From Juglans regia (lineage: Eukaryota; Streptophyta; Magnoliopsida; Fagales; Juglandaceae), in NCBI RefSeq assembly GCF_001411555.2, contig NC_049916.1:26430558-26494557 (forward strand): a stretch of DNA of 64,000 nucleotides. Direction: 5' to 3'. Positions 25,350-37,951 of this stretch are shown one piece after another (within the stretch, counting starts at the first letter, position 1; each line of letters starts with the position of its first letter). The notes under the pieces are model-generated. The model made no database searches. It saw only the letters and a list, made by a program, of their open reading frames with translations, and was not told the origin of the DNA. Both the position numbers and the translations under genes were made by a program.

Positions 25350-28300
25350 GGCTGCTTAAGCTCTGAAGTAGTTATGTCAAATGCACTCACGGGCAGAAGA
25401 AGTTTACGAAGTATTGTTAAAATGAAGCTTTCAATTTGAATAAAAATAGATTTTGTATCAAAAATTCCAAAGACTTTGTCTCTAGCTTTGACTTGAATGA
25501 AACATCATACGTATATCATACATAATCAATCTTGAAGTCTTGCATCTCAGATTTATATTTTAAATGATTCTGTCTTAGTTTTCTTCTCCTTGCTAGAGAC
25601 ATTGTGCATAAATTACGGACCGTATCATCAAGTGAGATATATTGAATCAGAAAAATAGAACAAACAAGACAAAACCTTATGAAGTTTCTCAGTTTCAGGA
25701 TTATAGTTCTCCTTCTGCTAAGAATTTAATAAGAATCAGGTTAGTTTAATTCATTTGGACGGCAAGAAGTTGTCTGTTCTACCATTTGTATATACAAATT
25801 AAGACACCATGCCTACGTATGACAGCAACAACTTTGATGGTTCCATTTCTATAGGCCAATAGTATGTCTCAGATACAGTTTGCAGATAGGACCCAATAAA
25901 CAGTTGCAGGAACAAGGATGTGAAAAGTATTAGCCTAAAGTCTTCAACTTGTAATCTATGGGACCCCAAACTGCCGACAGGCTGTCTTGATGGAACATTC
26001 TGATTGATCTTCATCATTGATATAATCAGCCTAATAATAATTGAAAATAGGTAATCAATCGTTTGTGTCGAGACAAACCTCGATGGAACAAATGGAGTTA
26101 AATGGATAGTCCAAATGAATGGGATCCAAAATCAGAGCATCTCCCCCATATCAATCAAGGGATCATATACCTGCCCATTAGTGGGTGGAAGTGGAAGACA
26201 GATACAGAGGGAGAAGAAGAGACAAGTTTACACTGAGCTACAAGAAGTAAAGGAATATCACAATTTAAGATAAGAATATTCAGTTCACCCTTTGTATTGT
26301 ATTCATATCTCCCTGCTGTGGTCAAAAACAAAATCTCCTTTTCAGACCAAGGTGTTTTATTAAGGCATAAAACATCTGGATATCCGGGAATATCCAACAA
26401 AAACAATTCAACTCTTCTAGCAAATCCGGGAAAAAAGGAAGGAAAAAGCATCAGAGACTCGAGAGTATTTATTGTTATTGTTATTATTGTTGTTGTTTCT
26501 TATATGAGGGCATTGACTTTGAGGGTAGTATATCATCATCAATGACATTAGAGCAGCTTCAGCATTCTCTGAACCTCAGAAGTCAAAATGATCAAACTAA
26601 TATTGCTGAGAAGGGCAATCTCATTGTTCTTGGCCTGCTAAAAGGGCACAGAATCGTAGCTGAAAGTTAAGCAACACTTGAGAGAGAAAGAGGGAGAAGA
26701 TGGTGAGTAAATAAAGGAAATTGATGAGAAATCTAGAATTTCAACCAGAAGTGAAACAAGTTCTAAAAGAAAATGACATGTACTACTAGTTGTTCTTGAA
26801 CCTCCATTTGATCATTGTCCTCTTGATACTCTCCTCTCCCTATGGGCGTAGATATTCTTCCATGTTTAACAGTTGACAAGGATTTAGATACCTGTGTTAT
26901 GTACGCTAGCTGTTCCAACTTCCAATAGGATCTGAACAAGTTATATGCAGGTCAGTTTTCAGAATTGAAACGTAGGAAAAAACATAAGACTAGATATTGA
27001 GGCATAATTCAAATTCAAGGTGATAGAAAATTCTTAATGTTTGGGTACATCTAGCGTTAGGAATATGAAACAGAGACAACGCAATTAGGGTTAAGATTTT
27101 CAATAATGATTTGACCCAACACTTTCTACAATTCTGTAACACACTCCAGATGTTTGATAAGATGCACAAATAAATTGCTCTCGAGGGGAGCTCGTTTGTG
27201 AGAAATGAGAGAAAAGAGAAGAAAAATATAAGAGTCAACATTCCAGAATGCCTTACACTACCCAGCGTCTGAGTACATATACTCCCATGAAAACCCTATT
27301 GGGAGCTATGAGCACTGGAATTGATTTCATCAAAACCATCTCTAAAATTTGGCTAAAAGTCAAGTTTTGCGTCAAACCAAAATCATTCAAGATATAATTT
27401 TTTTAATTTTTTTTTTTCATATTATGCAACTACACTAACTCTATGTTAATTAATAATTTAATTTTTATTTGAATTATTTTTTTCCTAACTATTATTTTTC
27501 ATCTACAAAAAAATGTGCAGGAACCTTACCTCCTGCTTGTATATTAGTTTGCACAAAAATGTACATGTTACACCTGCACATGTATAGGAACCTTACCTGT
27601 TACCTCATGCTTGTATATTAATTTTAATAGTTTCCTGTTTGTGCAATATATTAGTTTTTCATTTACAAAAAATGAATTAATTCTCGTGGTGTATATTTTT
27701 AGAATAAAATAATTCTTTTAAAGATGAACAATGCATCTCCAAATTTGAAAGAAATTTTGATAGTACTGTAATTCATATGTAGATCTTTCTTATTTTAATA
27801 ACTCCAATACAGACTATTTTATTAATATTTAACCAAAGTTTAGAAATGTACTGACATTTTACTGAGCCAACATCATCAGTGCTCTAGAAGAGGTCATGGG
27901 CCTTTTAATTCCAAACTAACAGCAAATAAACATAAGTGGGCGTACAAGCAACTCGGCTTAACCAACACGACGCTAGCCCATATAGAGAAATACAATAAAA
28001 TTTAAGTAAAAAAACATTAGCCATCCAAGCCCATAGAAGCCACTGAGCACAAATCTCTAAAATCTTTGTTACTCCAAAACCAAACTCACAATTACTTCGG
28101 TCCACGCCTATAGATGTACTGAAGCGTGACAAATTTGAAGAAAAATAGACGCATCATGTGGACTATCGCATTAAAAGCTTCTTGTGGTCCTAGTCACAAT
28201 GTAGACCCCAATATCAAATATACGATCCAATATTGTGTCTCTCTCTCTAAGTTTTCTACACTTCATTTTGGCACAAGAATTAAGGAACAAATGTTATACC

Positions 28301-28716
28301 GTGAGTTTGAGTTGCGGGGTCCTACAACATATGTCAATGAGTAATGCACTTGAAATGCACTGTCTAGCCGATGTCAATTGTCAGCTCATGTTTAAGGAGC
28401 CATAAGTCCCTTTCGATAGTTGCCAGCACTATTTACGTGGGGCCCAGTCAACGAGTTCAAGTTAAACTTTACTCATTTGTGTATTTAGATGTCCAAAGCA
28501 ACCTAAAAGTGAAGTGCACTCAACTGTTTTGTACATCTAAATGGAGCCTAAGTTCAATTCAAACATTGTGAATGTGTAATTTTGGGCCTCAAAAGGAAAT
28601 CTCTCCATAGGAATGGATCTTGTTAGTTTGGGCTTCGTAGCAAGTAAGCCTGTTTTGAACACATTTTGACAACTTAGACTGAAATCGTAAATCTCGGCTT
28701 GAGCTATTATCCTCAT
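25350..28716. other. Gene-poor intergenic region
   Basis: About 3.4 kb upstream of the NFP-like gene with no frame or motif I can assign. The first few hundred bases presumably hold the NFP-like promoter. There are A/T-rich stretches around 27.4-27.8 kb and a GC-richer block at 28.2-28.7 kb that reads like eroded transposon sequence. Confidence 0.5.
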
Positions 28717-28817
28717 GGTGCAGGGTGGGGGAACCCTTCCCCACACCCCACCCCGCACCATGCAGGGGGTGGGGTTTTTTCCCCCGCCCCGATGTCGGGG
28801 GCAGGGGAAAAAGCCCC
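28717..28817. repeat. Two adjacent GC-rich hairpins
   Basis: Hairpin 1: GGTGCAGGGTGGGG (28717-28730) pairs with CCCCACCCCGCACC (28746-28759). Hairpin 2: GGGGTTTTTTCCCCCGCCCC (28771-28790) pairs with GGGGCAGGGGAAAAAGCCCC (28798-28817). Runs of four to five G also allow quadruplex formation. The island stands out sharply from flanking AT-rich DNA. It may be the terminal part of an eroded hAT-like MITE; a second GC-rich block lies at 29215-29370. Confidence 0.6.
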
Positions 28818-28953
28818 ATCTGTCTCACCTCCGCCTAAGCCAACACATTAAATTTAAAAGAAAAATTTAGTACAAAAAATTTTTTTTGACCCAAATTATA
28901 ATTAAAATGTATAAATATAAAAAAAACTTAAACTCATTAAAGTTAGATTTTGA

Positions 28954-29105
28954 ATTGTCTTAACCTCATAGACTAACTTTTATATAGGAAGTTAAGACAA
29001 TATTTGAGCAATATGAGACTTACAACTAAGTCTCATATTACTCAAGTATGACTATTATATTGTCTTTGCCTACTATATAAAGGTTGGTTTAGGAAGTCAA
29101 GACAA
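28954..29105. repeat. 152-bp imperfect palindrome (foldback)
   Basis: The left arm from ATTGTCTTAACCTCATAG pairs with the right arm ending GAAGTCAAGACAAT. The inner arms GAGACTTACAAC / AAGTCTCATATT continue the pairing almost to the centre near 29024. No coding potential. A foldback MITE remnant, or part of the same eroded element as the GC-rich hairpins. Confidence 0.65.
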
Positions 29106-29835
29106 TCTAATAACTTAAATATAATTTTAAATTTTTAATAAATTGTATATATTTATATACAATATATTTATTTTTATAAATAAATAAAAAAAATTATATA
29201 TATAGAGCTGAGCGAGAGGCAGGACAGGCCTCATTGGAGTCATCTTAACTCCGCTCTCGCTAAACCTTCTCCATACGAGGCAGATGACCCCACCCCAACA
29301 TGAATAAAAGAGGGTAGCCCGCCCGCCCGTACGAGAGCAGGGCGGATGGAGGCAGGATAGCAGGGCCATTTGGGCAGTTGGCATTGGATTGGCTATTTTA
29401 CTCTTCAAATTTTGACTAATATGTAACTTTTTCACTTTTAGCTAATCATTCAAAACTTAAAGTCTACATTGGATTAGTCATCACACTCTCTATATAAATA
29501 AAATATTATTATTTATTATTTTTATATTTTATAATTAATTTTTATTTTATAATTAATTATATTTTCATAACCTCCTATAATCACCTATAATTTCTAACAA
29601 TCATATTCATTTTCATTTTCACAATCCAATAAACAAAATCAATATCAATATTATCAAAACAATTCTATCGATTTTCAATATTCGGGAGAGGAAGAGGGAA
29701 TAAGAAAGAGAAAGGAGACGCGGGAGAGAGAGAGCCAATATTAATAAACAATGTATTTGGAGGTGAAATAGTACTTTTCATATTTGAAGAAAAAGATGAA
29801 TTTACTGTAGCTGATATTTAGGATGAAAAGTGTTT

Positions 29836-30235
29836 GGCTAATTCAATGTGGGCCAACTATTAATAAAGTTATTTAAATTTAAAGATGAAATATTATTTGA
29901 AGAAACCAATGTGAATGCTCTTGCCTCATTTGTTTTGGAAAAATATCTCATCTCATTTCATCTCATCTCATCTAATCTAATCATTACAACTTTCTCAACT
30001 TCCAATATAAAATAAAATAAACAATTCAACTTTTTCAAATCTCAAAACAAAAATAATATTAAAAAATATACTCTAACAATATTTTATTTAATTTTTTAAC
30101 TTTAATCTCATTTCATCTCATCTCATCTCATCTCTGAAAATAAACGAAGCTAATTCAATGTGGGCTAACTATTAATAAAATTATTTAAATTTAAAAATAA
30201 AATATTATTTGAAAAAATCAATGTGAATGCTCTTA
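29836..30235. repeat. 87-bp direct repeat flanking a MITE
   Basis: GCTAATTCAATGTGGGCCAA...GTGAATGCTCTT at 29836-29922 recurs with few changes at 30149-30235. Exactly one Tourist-like MITE lies between the copies. The second copy ends about 145 bp before the patatin-like start codon, so the repeat is in that gene's promoter area. Confidence 0.8.
29923..30150. mobile_element. Tourist-like MITE, copy 2
   Basis: Same family as 12214-12407: GCCTCATTTGTTTT start, (CATCT)n arrays, AAAATAAAATAAACAATTCAA core, and end AAATAAACGAAGC before TAA. The terminal repeats are more diverged and only the right TAA is clear, so it is an older copy. Confidence 0.8.
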
Positions 30236-30380
30236 GCTCCAGCAAAAACCCATGCACAAAAAATCAAGAAATTAATTAAAAAAAAAGCTTCCAGAAACTC
30301 GCCAACACAAACAAAGCCAGAAACAAACGTTAGAAATGCTGTTCACCAAGAAAGGAAGCAGGAGCCTTTCTTCTTCGTTC

Positions 30381-33300
30381 ATGGCTCCTTCACTCTCCTC
30401 TCTTTTGCTCTCCCACTCTCACCCTTTATTCCCTTATAACCCTAACCCTAATTTCACCCGCCGGTACATGGTCCCTCAGCGCACTCCAATTCTTTCCTGC
30501 ACCGCCAAGGATTCCTCCCCAAAACCGAACGTCGCCTCGGAGAAGAAATCCTTTGCCGTGGCCACCGGGGAGCTCTTCCTAGGACTGGCCTCGCGGATCC
30601 TCATCAGAAGACCCAAGAAAGGCCCGAATGGTGAGACGGCCTCGGTGACGATGTTCAATGACACCGTGTCTTCCGAGGAGAGGATTGGGGCGGTGATGGA
30701 GGACGAGATTGAGCCACAAGTGATATGGGAGCAGCGCGTGAAGGACGTGGAAGCCGAGCGTGAACGCCGTGTCGTTACGAGTCCTGGGTTCAGCTTCTCG
30801 GCTGCTGGGCTTTTGTTTCCGTACCATCTTGGCGTCGCTCAGTTTCTCATTGAGAAGGGTTATATCAAGGTTCTAGATTTCTTATACTTACTATTTCTTA
30901 TTTCTATTTGTAATAGTTGGGGGATTTCAGAATGCGACTCTGAATTCTATGGTTTCTATAGCTATCTAATACGTTCTTGAATCTTAGCTTTCAATTCTCT
31001 CTTTTGAACGGACGTAACCCTTTCAGAAATACCTGACAAAACATGCCTTTATTATTCCTTTCTATTAATTTAAAATATCTTCCCTTTGTTGATGGCTTAC
31101 GCAAGTCCAAAGAGATATTTTTAGTTAATTGTGGAGAAGTCGGAATATACTAGGGACTTTGCGACGTCAGAATATGCTTGTGTTCTGCTTTTCGTCTTTT
31201 TACTGTTATGACTTTAGCTCAAGGGTTGATACTCTTAACTCAAATGTATATTCTGACACAGGAAACCACACCATTAGCTGGTTCTTCAGCTGGTGCGATA
31301 GTCTGTGCAGTAATTGCCTCTGGAGCCACTATGCAAGAGGCCTTGCAAGCTACCAAAATCCTAGCCGAAGATTGCCGGAATAGAGGGACTGCATTTCGAC
31401 TTGGGGTATGCCTCCTCTCCTGTACTGTAATGGATATATGGTTCCATATAGATATTTCTCTGTAAAATCTTTTAGATTCTTTATGTTTGAAGAAGAGCAT
31501 GTCTTTTTTATTTGCGTTGTAAAAGCATTTTGATGTGTGGAGGATTGTCTTTTTGTTAATTTCCTTGCTTGTATAAAAGTGTTGCTCCCGTCCTAATGTT
31601 GTCAGATAATATATGATAGTTCCAAAAAAAAAAAAATACAAATCTGTCTGGATCAACAATTAACATCTAATTCTTAAAAACTCTCAGTCTATGCGGTTCA
31701 ACATCTGTCTCTCTGCGGTAAAATCCAAATCTGTTTGTGTCTGATTGATATTGTGCTCCATTTGCTCTTGATCAAAATGACTTCAAGCTTTAAGACCTCC
31801 AACCCCTGAATTGCAGTAGAACTTTTTATATACCAAGGAAGAAACGTACTTTTGACTTTATGTCCAAGTTAGATATCTGTACAGCATCAAGAGATGGATA
31901 CAATTGATGAGGTATCTAGGATCAAGATAAAGGGGGAATGAGTTGATCATATTATATATACTTTTTTGATAGGTAGAGTTGATCATATTATATATGAGTA
32001 AGGGAGTACATCTATTCGGAGATGTCAGTTTAAAATATAGGTCTATGGACTATCATAGTACATGTGTGCTAATGGTTTTTTTCATTTTTGCGTGTTACAC
32101 AGTTGAATATTGTCCTTTAGATCATCTCCATTTTGTTGTAAGTGATGGTCCTTGCACAAGCTAAAAAACTTAGGGTTGGCTGGAATGGTAATAGAAATCT
32201 GAAATGCAAAATTTTGTAATTGATCAAATATTTTGTTGGTTAAATATAGAATTAAGAAGTACAAAAAGTTTTGTGCATTCTAAAGCTCTATGAACTAGCA
32301 GCACAGTGGCAATGAGAGGCCAGCTTAATTGTTGTGATTTTTTCTTTGCATAGGCTGTTCTACGGGATGTTCTTTACAACTTTCTGCCAGATGATGCTCA
32401 TATTAGGTCCAGCGGGAGGGTTCGTGGTAAGAACGGTTTTGGGCTATGCCTATTCTTTCTTATCAATAAAATTGTCGATACTTATAAAAAAATATGATTC
32501 TTCTGCTCCCTCGAATGTATAATATGGTATGTGATTAGAATTGTTTACCTTTGGAGATTTTGCACTTAAAAAATGCAATAAAATGTACAGATAGTCAAAA
32601 TGTTTTGTCAAGGTCTTTTTGAGAAATTTTGGAGAGCATGTTAGATGGTTAAGAATTTCGAAGTTAGCCTATTGAATTAAGTATATGCAAGTTCTTTCTA
32701 AATATTTGGATTACTCCTTTTCTTGGCAACTGGCAAGTTCTTTTTGGTATTAATCAAAGCTGTAAATTAAGAATGTGTCCTAATCAAAATTGTTGCCCAT
32801 CTTTGTTAATAATACTTATTTTACTTATCAAAAAAAAAAAGAATGTGTCCTAATCGGGAGGCTTGGCCTCTAGTTGGAAATTCTGTATTGGGAAATTTTT
32901 AACACATCCACAAACAGATTATCGAATCACAACTTGGTGATTATTTAACAAGTTTTTGGGACAATTGCCTTTTCAATTCCCTTCTACATGCTGCTTCTAA
33001 GTATGGTCTCTTTTGTTATAGTTGCTGTGACTCAGATTCTCTGGAGGCCTCGGGGTTTACTGGTTGATCAGTATGATTCCAAGGAAGATCTCATCAATGC
33101 AGTTTTCACTTCCTCCTTCATTCCAGGGTGATTAGTTAATATACCATTTTGCTTTGCAAATGATTGCTGTCATATTAGTTCATATGATCTGGTTAAACTA
33201 AAATATACTTCAGTGCAGGTATCTTGCACCAAGGCCAGCTACATTGTTTCGGAATAGACTTTGTATTGATGGGGGTTTGACGTTATTTATGCCACCAACA

Positions 33301-34145
33301 TCTGCTGCACAGACGGTATTTGTTTGACTTGTGTTGGAAAAGCAGATATTTAATAGGCAAATAATTCTTATTGGTTGTTTATTATTGCATATAAATTATA
33401 ATCCATGCATTTGCATAAAACTAATTTTGTAGTATATGAGTTAATATGTTCTCAACTAGAGGGTGATGTTCGGGGAAAATGTAGTGGTGATTTCTTTTTG
33501 GTATTCTTTTGGAAGGTCCTGAATTCAGAATGAAATGTTGGAACTGCTTTTGAATTTAGAAGGCAATGTTGTACGGTTTCGTTTTGGCATCCTAGAATAT
33601 TGTGTTTATTACTAGTACTATTAAATGACCTAACACTTTTGTAAAGTAAGCATGTACACACTAATGTATAGTATAGACTGCATTCATTAGGTTTAATGAC
33701 ATCATATCCTATATTATGGGAACAAAGCAAGATACAATATCTGTGCAAATACAAATATTGAGGTTACTCGTGAAGGTAGTATATAACCAAGCCGTGCTGC
33801 TTTGCAGGTTCGTGTTTGTGCTTTTCCAGCCAGTAGATTGGGATTGCAAGGGATTGGGATCAGTCCAGACTGCAATCCTGAGAATAGGGCTAGCCCACGA
33901 GAGGTTATACTATAGCTCTTTGATTAAATGCTCCCATTTGTTTTAGTATAGATCACAATTATCGATCTTGTCCCATTACACTTCAGCTTTTCAATTGGGC
34001 ACTTGAGCCTGCAGAAGATTATGTTCTTGATCGGCTCTTTGAGCTTGGATATCAAGATGCAGCTGTTTGGGCAGAGAAGAATCCAGTGGAAGAAGTAGTT
34101 GAGGATGACAAATCCTTGGTTGGAAATGGCTCTGCCTCTTCATGA
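30381..34145 (+). CDS. Patatin-like phospholipase (acyl hydrolase), plastid-targeted
   Basis: Seven exons: 30381-30869, 31262-31405, 32354-32426, 33022-33127, 33219-33315, 33808-33903, 33987-34145; all GT-AG, in frame, 387 residues. The start MAPSLSSLLLSHSH leads a Ser/Pro/Arg-rich presumed transit peptide; an in-frame ATG at 30336 could add 15 residues. The patatin domain is clear: the nucleophile elbow GSSAG (after KETTPLA) in exon 2 and the catalytic aspartate in CIDGGLTLFMPP in exon 5 form the Ser-Asp dyad. The oxyanion region reads FSAAGLLFPYHLGV, where many patatins have a glycine-rich DGGG-type loop. Family members release fatty acids from membrane lipids. From memory it resembles the Arabidopsis At1g33270 group; substrate unknown. 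Introns contain LINE tails. Confidence 0.88.
31940..31995 (-). mobile_element. 16-bp LINE tail with 20-bp target-site duplication
   Basis: GAGTTGATCATATTATATAT occurs identically at 31940-31959 and 31976-31995. The 16 bp between them read TACCTATCAAAAAAGT on the minus strand, the LINE 3' end. In patatin-like intron 2. Confidence 0.82.
32440..32491 (+). mobile_element. LINE 3'-end fragment
   Basis: TTGGGCTATGCCTATTC...ATCAATAAAATTGTCG...ACTTATAAAAAAA follows the layout of the other LINE 3' ends. It lies 14 bp after the exon 3 donor of the patatin-like gene. No duplication resolved. Confidence 0.45.
32771..32855 (+). mobile_element. 55-bp LINE tail with 15-bp target-site duplication
   Basis: GAATGTGTCCTAATC is repeated perfectly at 32771-32785 and 32841-32855. 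The insert ends TTACTTATCAAAAAAAAAA, identical in form to the full LINE terminus. In patatin-like intron 3. Confidence 0.88.
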
Positions 34146-35257
34146 TGATGACTGATCCCAGACGTTCAACATCCATGATGTACGTACATATCATGGCGTA
34201 ACCATCCAAATTTTTGAATCCCGCTGTCTCGTTATTGGATGGACAGGCTTAATATTTACCTGCCGTAGTGTACAGGCTTGCCTACAAAGGGCAGAATGTG
34301 CATTCCCGTGATATATTAAATATTTTATGTAAGATTGGTGTAAGTTCATTGTAAGATTTTGAGTAAGAGGAAGAGAGGGATAATAATATAAATAGAAAGA
34401 AAATAAATAGAAAGAAAAGGAAATATTGAATAGTTTGATTTGAGATTATAAAGATCAGTTCAATTTCAAGTTGATTTTCATCTCATGCTAAGTCAATGAT
34501 ATTCATTCAGAAGATCATGGGACGTTCGTGAATTCTCGTAGATGAACTATTCAGACGACACTATAACAGAAACGCTCTTTAGGGATGAAATTGTTCATCC
34601 CAAATTATACTCATTTCGTCCCAAACTATATTTTGGGATGAAAAAAATTTGTCCCAAACTCGTTCTAACAACACTGTCCCAAAAGATATTTTGGGATGAA
34701 AATTATCATTTCGTCTCAAAAAATATCTTTTGAGACGAATTTGGAGGAAACCGTTCGAATGTGAATTTCTTTTGTCATGGTTGAAATTCGTCTCAAAATA
34801 TCGTTCGAATAGTTACAATTTTACGTTCGAACTGGATTAATTTGTTTGAATGATTGCAAAATACGTTCGAACAAAAATAAATTATACATCCATTCAAATG
34901 GTATAAATTTAGTTTTCCATTCGAACGTTAAAGGGACAGATCGAACGGTATAATAATTCAAACGGGAAAAGTTATGTTTGAACGCTACGAAAATAAATGA
35001 CGTTCGAACGATTTAGTAAATTGCATTCGAACGTTATGTGGTCGTTTGAACGATAACTATTTTATTTAAACTCAATAATAAAAAATTAATAGACATTCAT
35101 AATATTTGAAAAAGACATTAGAAATTGTTTAATACTCACAAAAGTTTTATAATAAGTGCGAACTAAATAAATAACCGCGAGACTGGCATTGTTCGTACAT
35201 AAATAGATAATTCCAAAATCTATAAGTAAAATATTATCAGTTGCTTGGAGACCTGTA

Positions 35258-35599
35258 CTATTGCATAAGCTGCTGCATTTGGAGTTGCATCTGTCTTCTG
35301 AACTCTTCTTGTTGTTCTTCATGTTGTTTGATGCGTATCTCTATGTCTGCTTGTTTCACCAACTGAATTTCTAACTCATGTTGCCTTGCAGTCAATTCTT
35401 CGATTCTAGAATTCGCATTCTCTAGCGCTATAGAAGTCATAGAGACAAACCCGAAAGAAGATGAAGAGGGAGAAGGCTTTACACAACGACTCAAACCCCT
35501 CAAATATCCTGAACATTGACCCAAGACTTGTGTAAAAATATCAATATCACTTGTTGAGAAATTATGGTCTGACGCAGATTCAGCACGTAAGGCAACCAT
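35258..35599 (-). pseudogene. CACTA-encoded Ptta/En/Spm-type protein fragment
   Basis: A 113-residue frame contains IFTQVLGQCSGYLRGLSRCV, the conserved C-terminal signature of the plant transposase_24 (Ptta/En/Spm) family, followed by a Glu/Gln-rich coiled coil ending in a poly-Gln-Met stretch. The upstream part of the protein is missing, so it is a remnant inside a non-autonomous CACTA element. Confidence 0.75.
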
Positions 35600-36019
35600 T
35601 TTATCCTAGACATATATAAGATAAAGAATTAATATCGTCATATATATTCTAATATATTTAATGAAAATAGGTTATAATACTTATATAATTTTCACATAAC
35701 ATATATTTAATTAAAACAGATTATAATACTAACATAAAACAGGTTATAATGCTTACATAACATATTCGGAGAACAATAGATGAATCTACCAAAATCATAA
35801 TGTTGGACGATAACAAATATAGTTTGATAGTTTGCGAGAATAATCTTACAATCACAAACTATCAACTCTGGACAATTCAAGAGTTATCAATCAAGCATTC
35901 ATCCGGATTAATAACTCTCGAACAGGTCTAAGATTTATTTTGATGAACAAACAATGCAAGATATGCTAACATATGTCAAACAATAACAACATATTATTTA
36001 TACAACAATACAACAAAAA

Positions 36020-36345
36020 TATAATTATTAAGTATTATTTAAAGATTTAGATGTATTTTAATTAAAATACTTCATTTTATTAATTTAGAATTAACTATTT
36101 AAGTATTATTAAATCTTAACTATTTGTATTTTAATTTAAAGATTTAGATGTATTTTAATTAAAATATTTCATTTTATTAATTTAGAATTAACTATTTTAA
36201 GTATTATTAAATCTTAACTATTTGTATTTTAATTTAAGGATTTAGTAGTATTTTAATTTAAATACTTCATTTTATTAATTTAGAATTGACTATTTAAGTA
36301 TTATTAAATCTTAACTATTTGTATTTTAATTTAAAGATTTAGAAT
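36020..36345. repeat. 97-98 bp tandem repeat, 3 copies, in CACTA interior
   Basis: The word GATTTAGATGTATTTTAATT and its variants recur at 36044, 36141, 36239 and (partial) 36336. Each is followed by the same TTCATTTTATTAATTTAGAA and TTAAATCTTAACTATTTG text. Almost pure A+T. Confidence 0.85.
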
Positions 36346-37951
36346 TAAGTATTTGTATTTTTATTTAGTTAAGTATTTTTAAAATATTTCTGAATGGACA
36401 ACTATCCTTATATATTCTAATTTCTAATTGTAAATACATTGATGTATAATTTTCGTTCGAACGGTGCTAAACTATGTTCGAACATAACATACCCATTCGA
36501 ACAGTAAGCCTAAACCGTTCGAACGGGTTCATTCTAGATTTCAGTCATCTTCAACAATGGAAAGCCTTATTAATCACAAACTCACAGCAACAGAAACAAC
36601 AATATCAAGAACAAACAAATTTTCAACATTGCAAAATATCATATTCAAATCAAAATAAGAATATAAAAAGTATACCTGAATTTTGGGAGATGAAAAGGCA
36701 AAGAGATTAGACTATATGTCGTGTATCCAATGCGAAAAAGCTCCCTAAAAAGCAGTAAAAATAACGAGGTAATCTAAGAATAATTGAGTGAGATGAAAAC
36801 TCTTTTGAGTTTGGGGGATGGATTGAAGGAGAATGGCGCTGGTTCGCGAATGGTCTATGGTTCGTGAGAGACTGAGAGTGGCGGGAGGAGAGCGAGTTTG
36901 TGAGGTTCTGTCGTGTATTTGCAAAACATTTCCTGTACTAACCGTTTGAACGTGAAACTATGAAGCGGCAAAAATTTCCCTCCTAAAGTTTCCCATTCGA
37001 ACGGATAAATAGTAGGTTTGAACGGTAATAGATGCAGTCTTGCTCTGGTTCATAAACGTTCGAACGCTTATTATTAAAAGTTCAAACGGTTTGATAAATC
37101 TTTAATAATATTTTTTTTACACTATAATTTTAAATAAAAGAACAACATTAATATATATAGACATATTAGATGATATTATAGTTTAGTAACATAGTAATAT
37201 CATATTATAATATATAATCGAGCATATTATATATTATATTATAGTAAAGAATATATGAATATATAATATCATACTAATTAAATTATACGTAACATATATA
37301 TAGTGTCATCTATAGTGTTAATATATTATAAGTATATATTAGACTAACTAAAAGTAATAAATTATAAGTAACAAAATATTTTGTCCCTAACTATACCGTT
37401 TGAACGCGTTCGAACGGTATATTTCTTCCGTCGTTTTTTTTTGCACGAAATATGAAATTCATCCCTAAATCTCACTTTTTAGGACAATTTTTATTTCGTT
37501 TCAAAACAAAATCGTCCCAAAAAGTCTTTTTTGCTATAGTGCGATGTGTAATTCGTGTACATGCCAATTCTTATATATATTTCCCTTATATCTTAAAAGC
37601 TACTCACCAGTTCTTTTTTTTCATTTATGCCCCAGTCCAGTTTTTTTTTTTTTCATTTATGCATGTTTATATATATAAACATGCATGCATTAATTTCTAC
37701 CGTCAAATATGGTTAATTTATAGAGCTGAAACTTTCATACAAAGTTTTAACACGTGATCGTGAATGATCTTTCACATATAGATGATCAACCCAAAGAAAA
37801 TATTTGGAGATACTACGGTTAGAACAAACTCATTTTGTTAAAGTAGATAAAGATGAAAATTCATAGATGCTTGCTTATATTAGGTTTTATGCTCTTATGT
37901 ATTAGGCTATTTATTAATCAATCTTATGTACTCTTTCAATCTTGATGATTG

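Larger units (their letters stand above)
34559..37541. mobile_element. CACTA (En/Spm) transposon, degenerate
   Basis: The left end CACTATAACAGAAACG and the reverse complement of the right end, CACTATAGCAAAAAAG, form CACTA-type terminal repeats. The 3-bp duplication CGA is present at 34556-34558 and 37542-37544. The 2,983-bp element has many copies of the palindrome GTTCGAAC and close variants in both subterminal regions (34.74-35.05 and 36.45-37.42 kb), typical of transposase-binding arrays. The interior keeps one recognisable transposase-related exon (35258-35599, minus) and a 97-bp tandem repeat. It is far shorter than an autonomous element. Confidence 0.92.
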
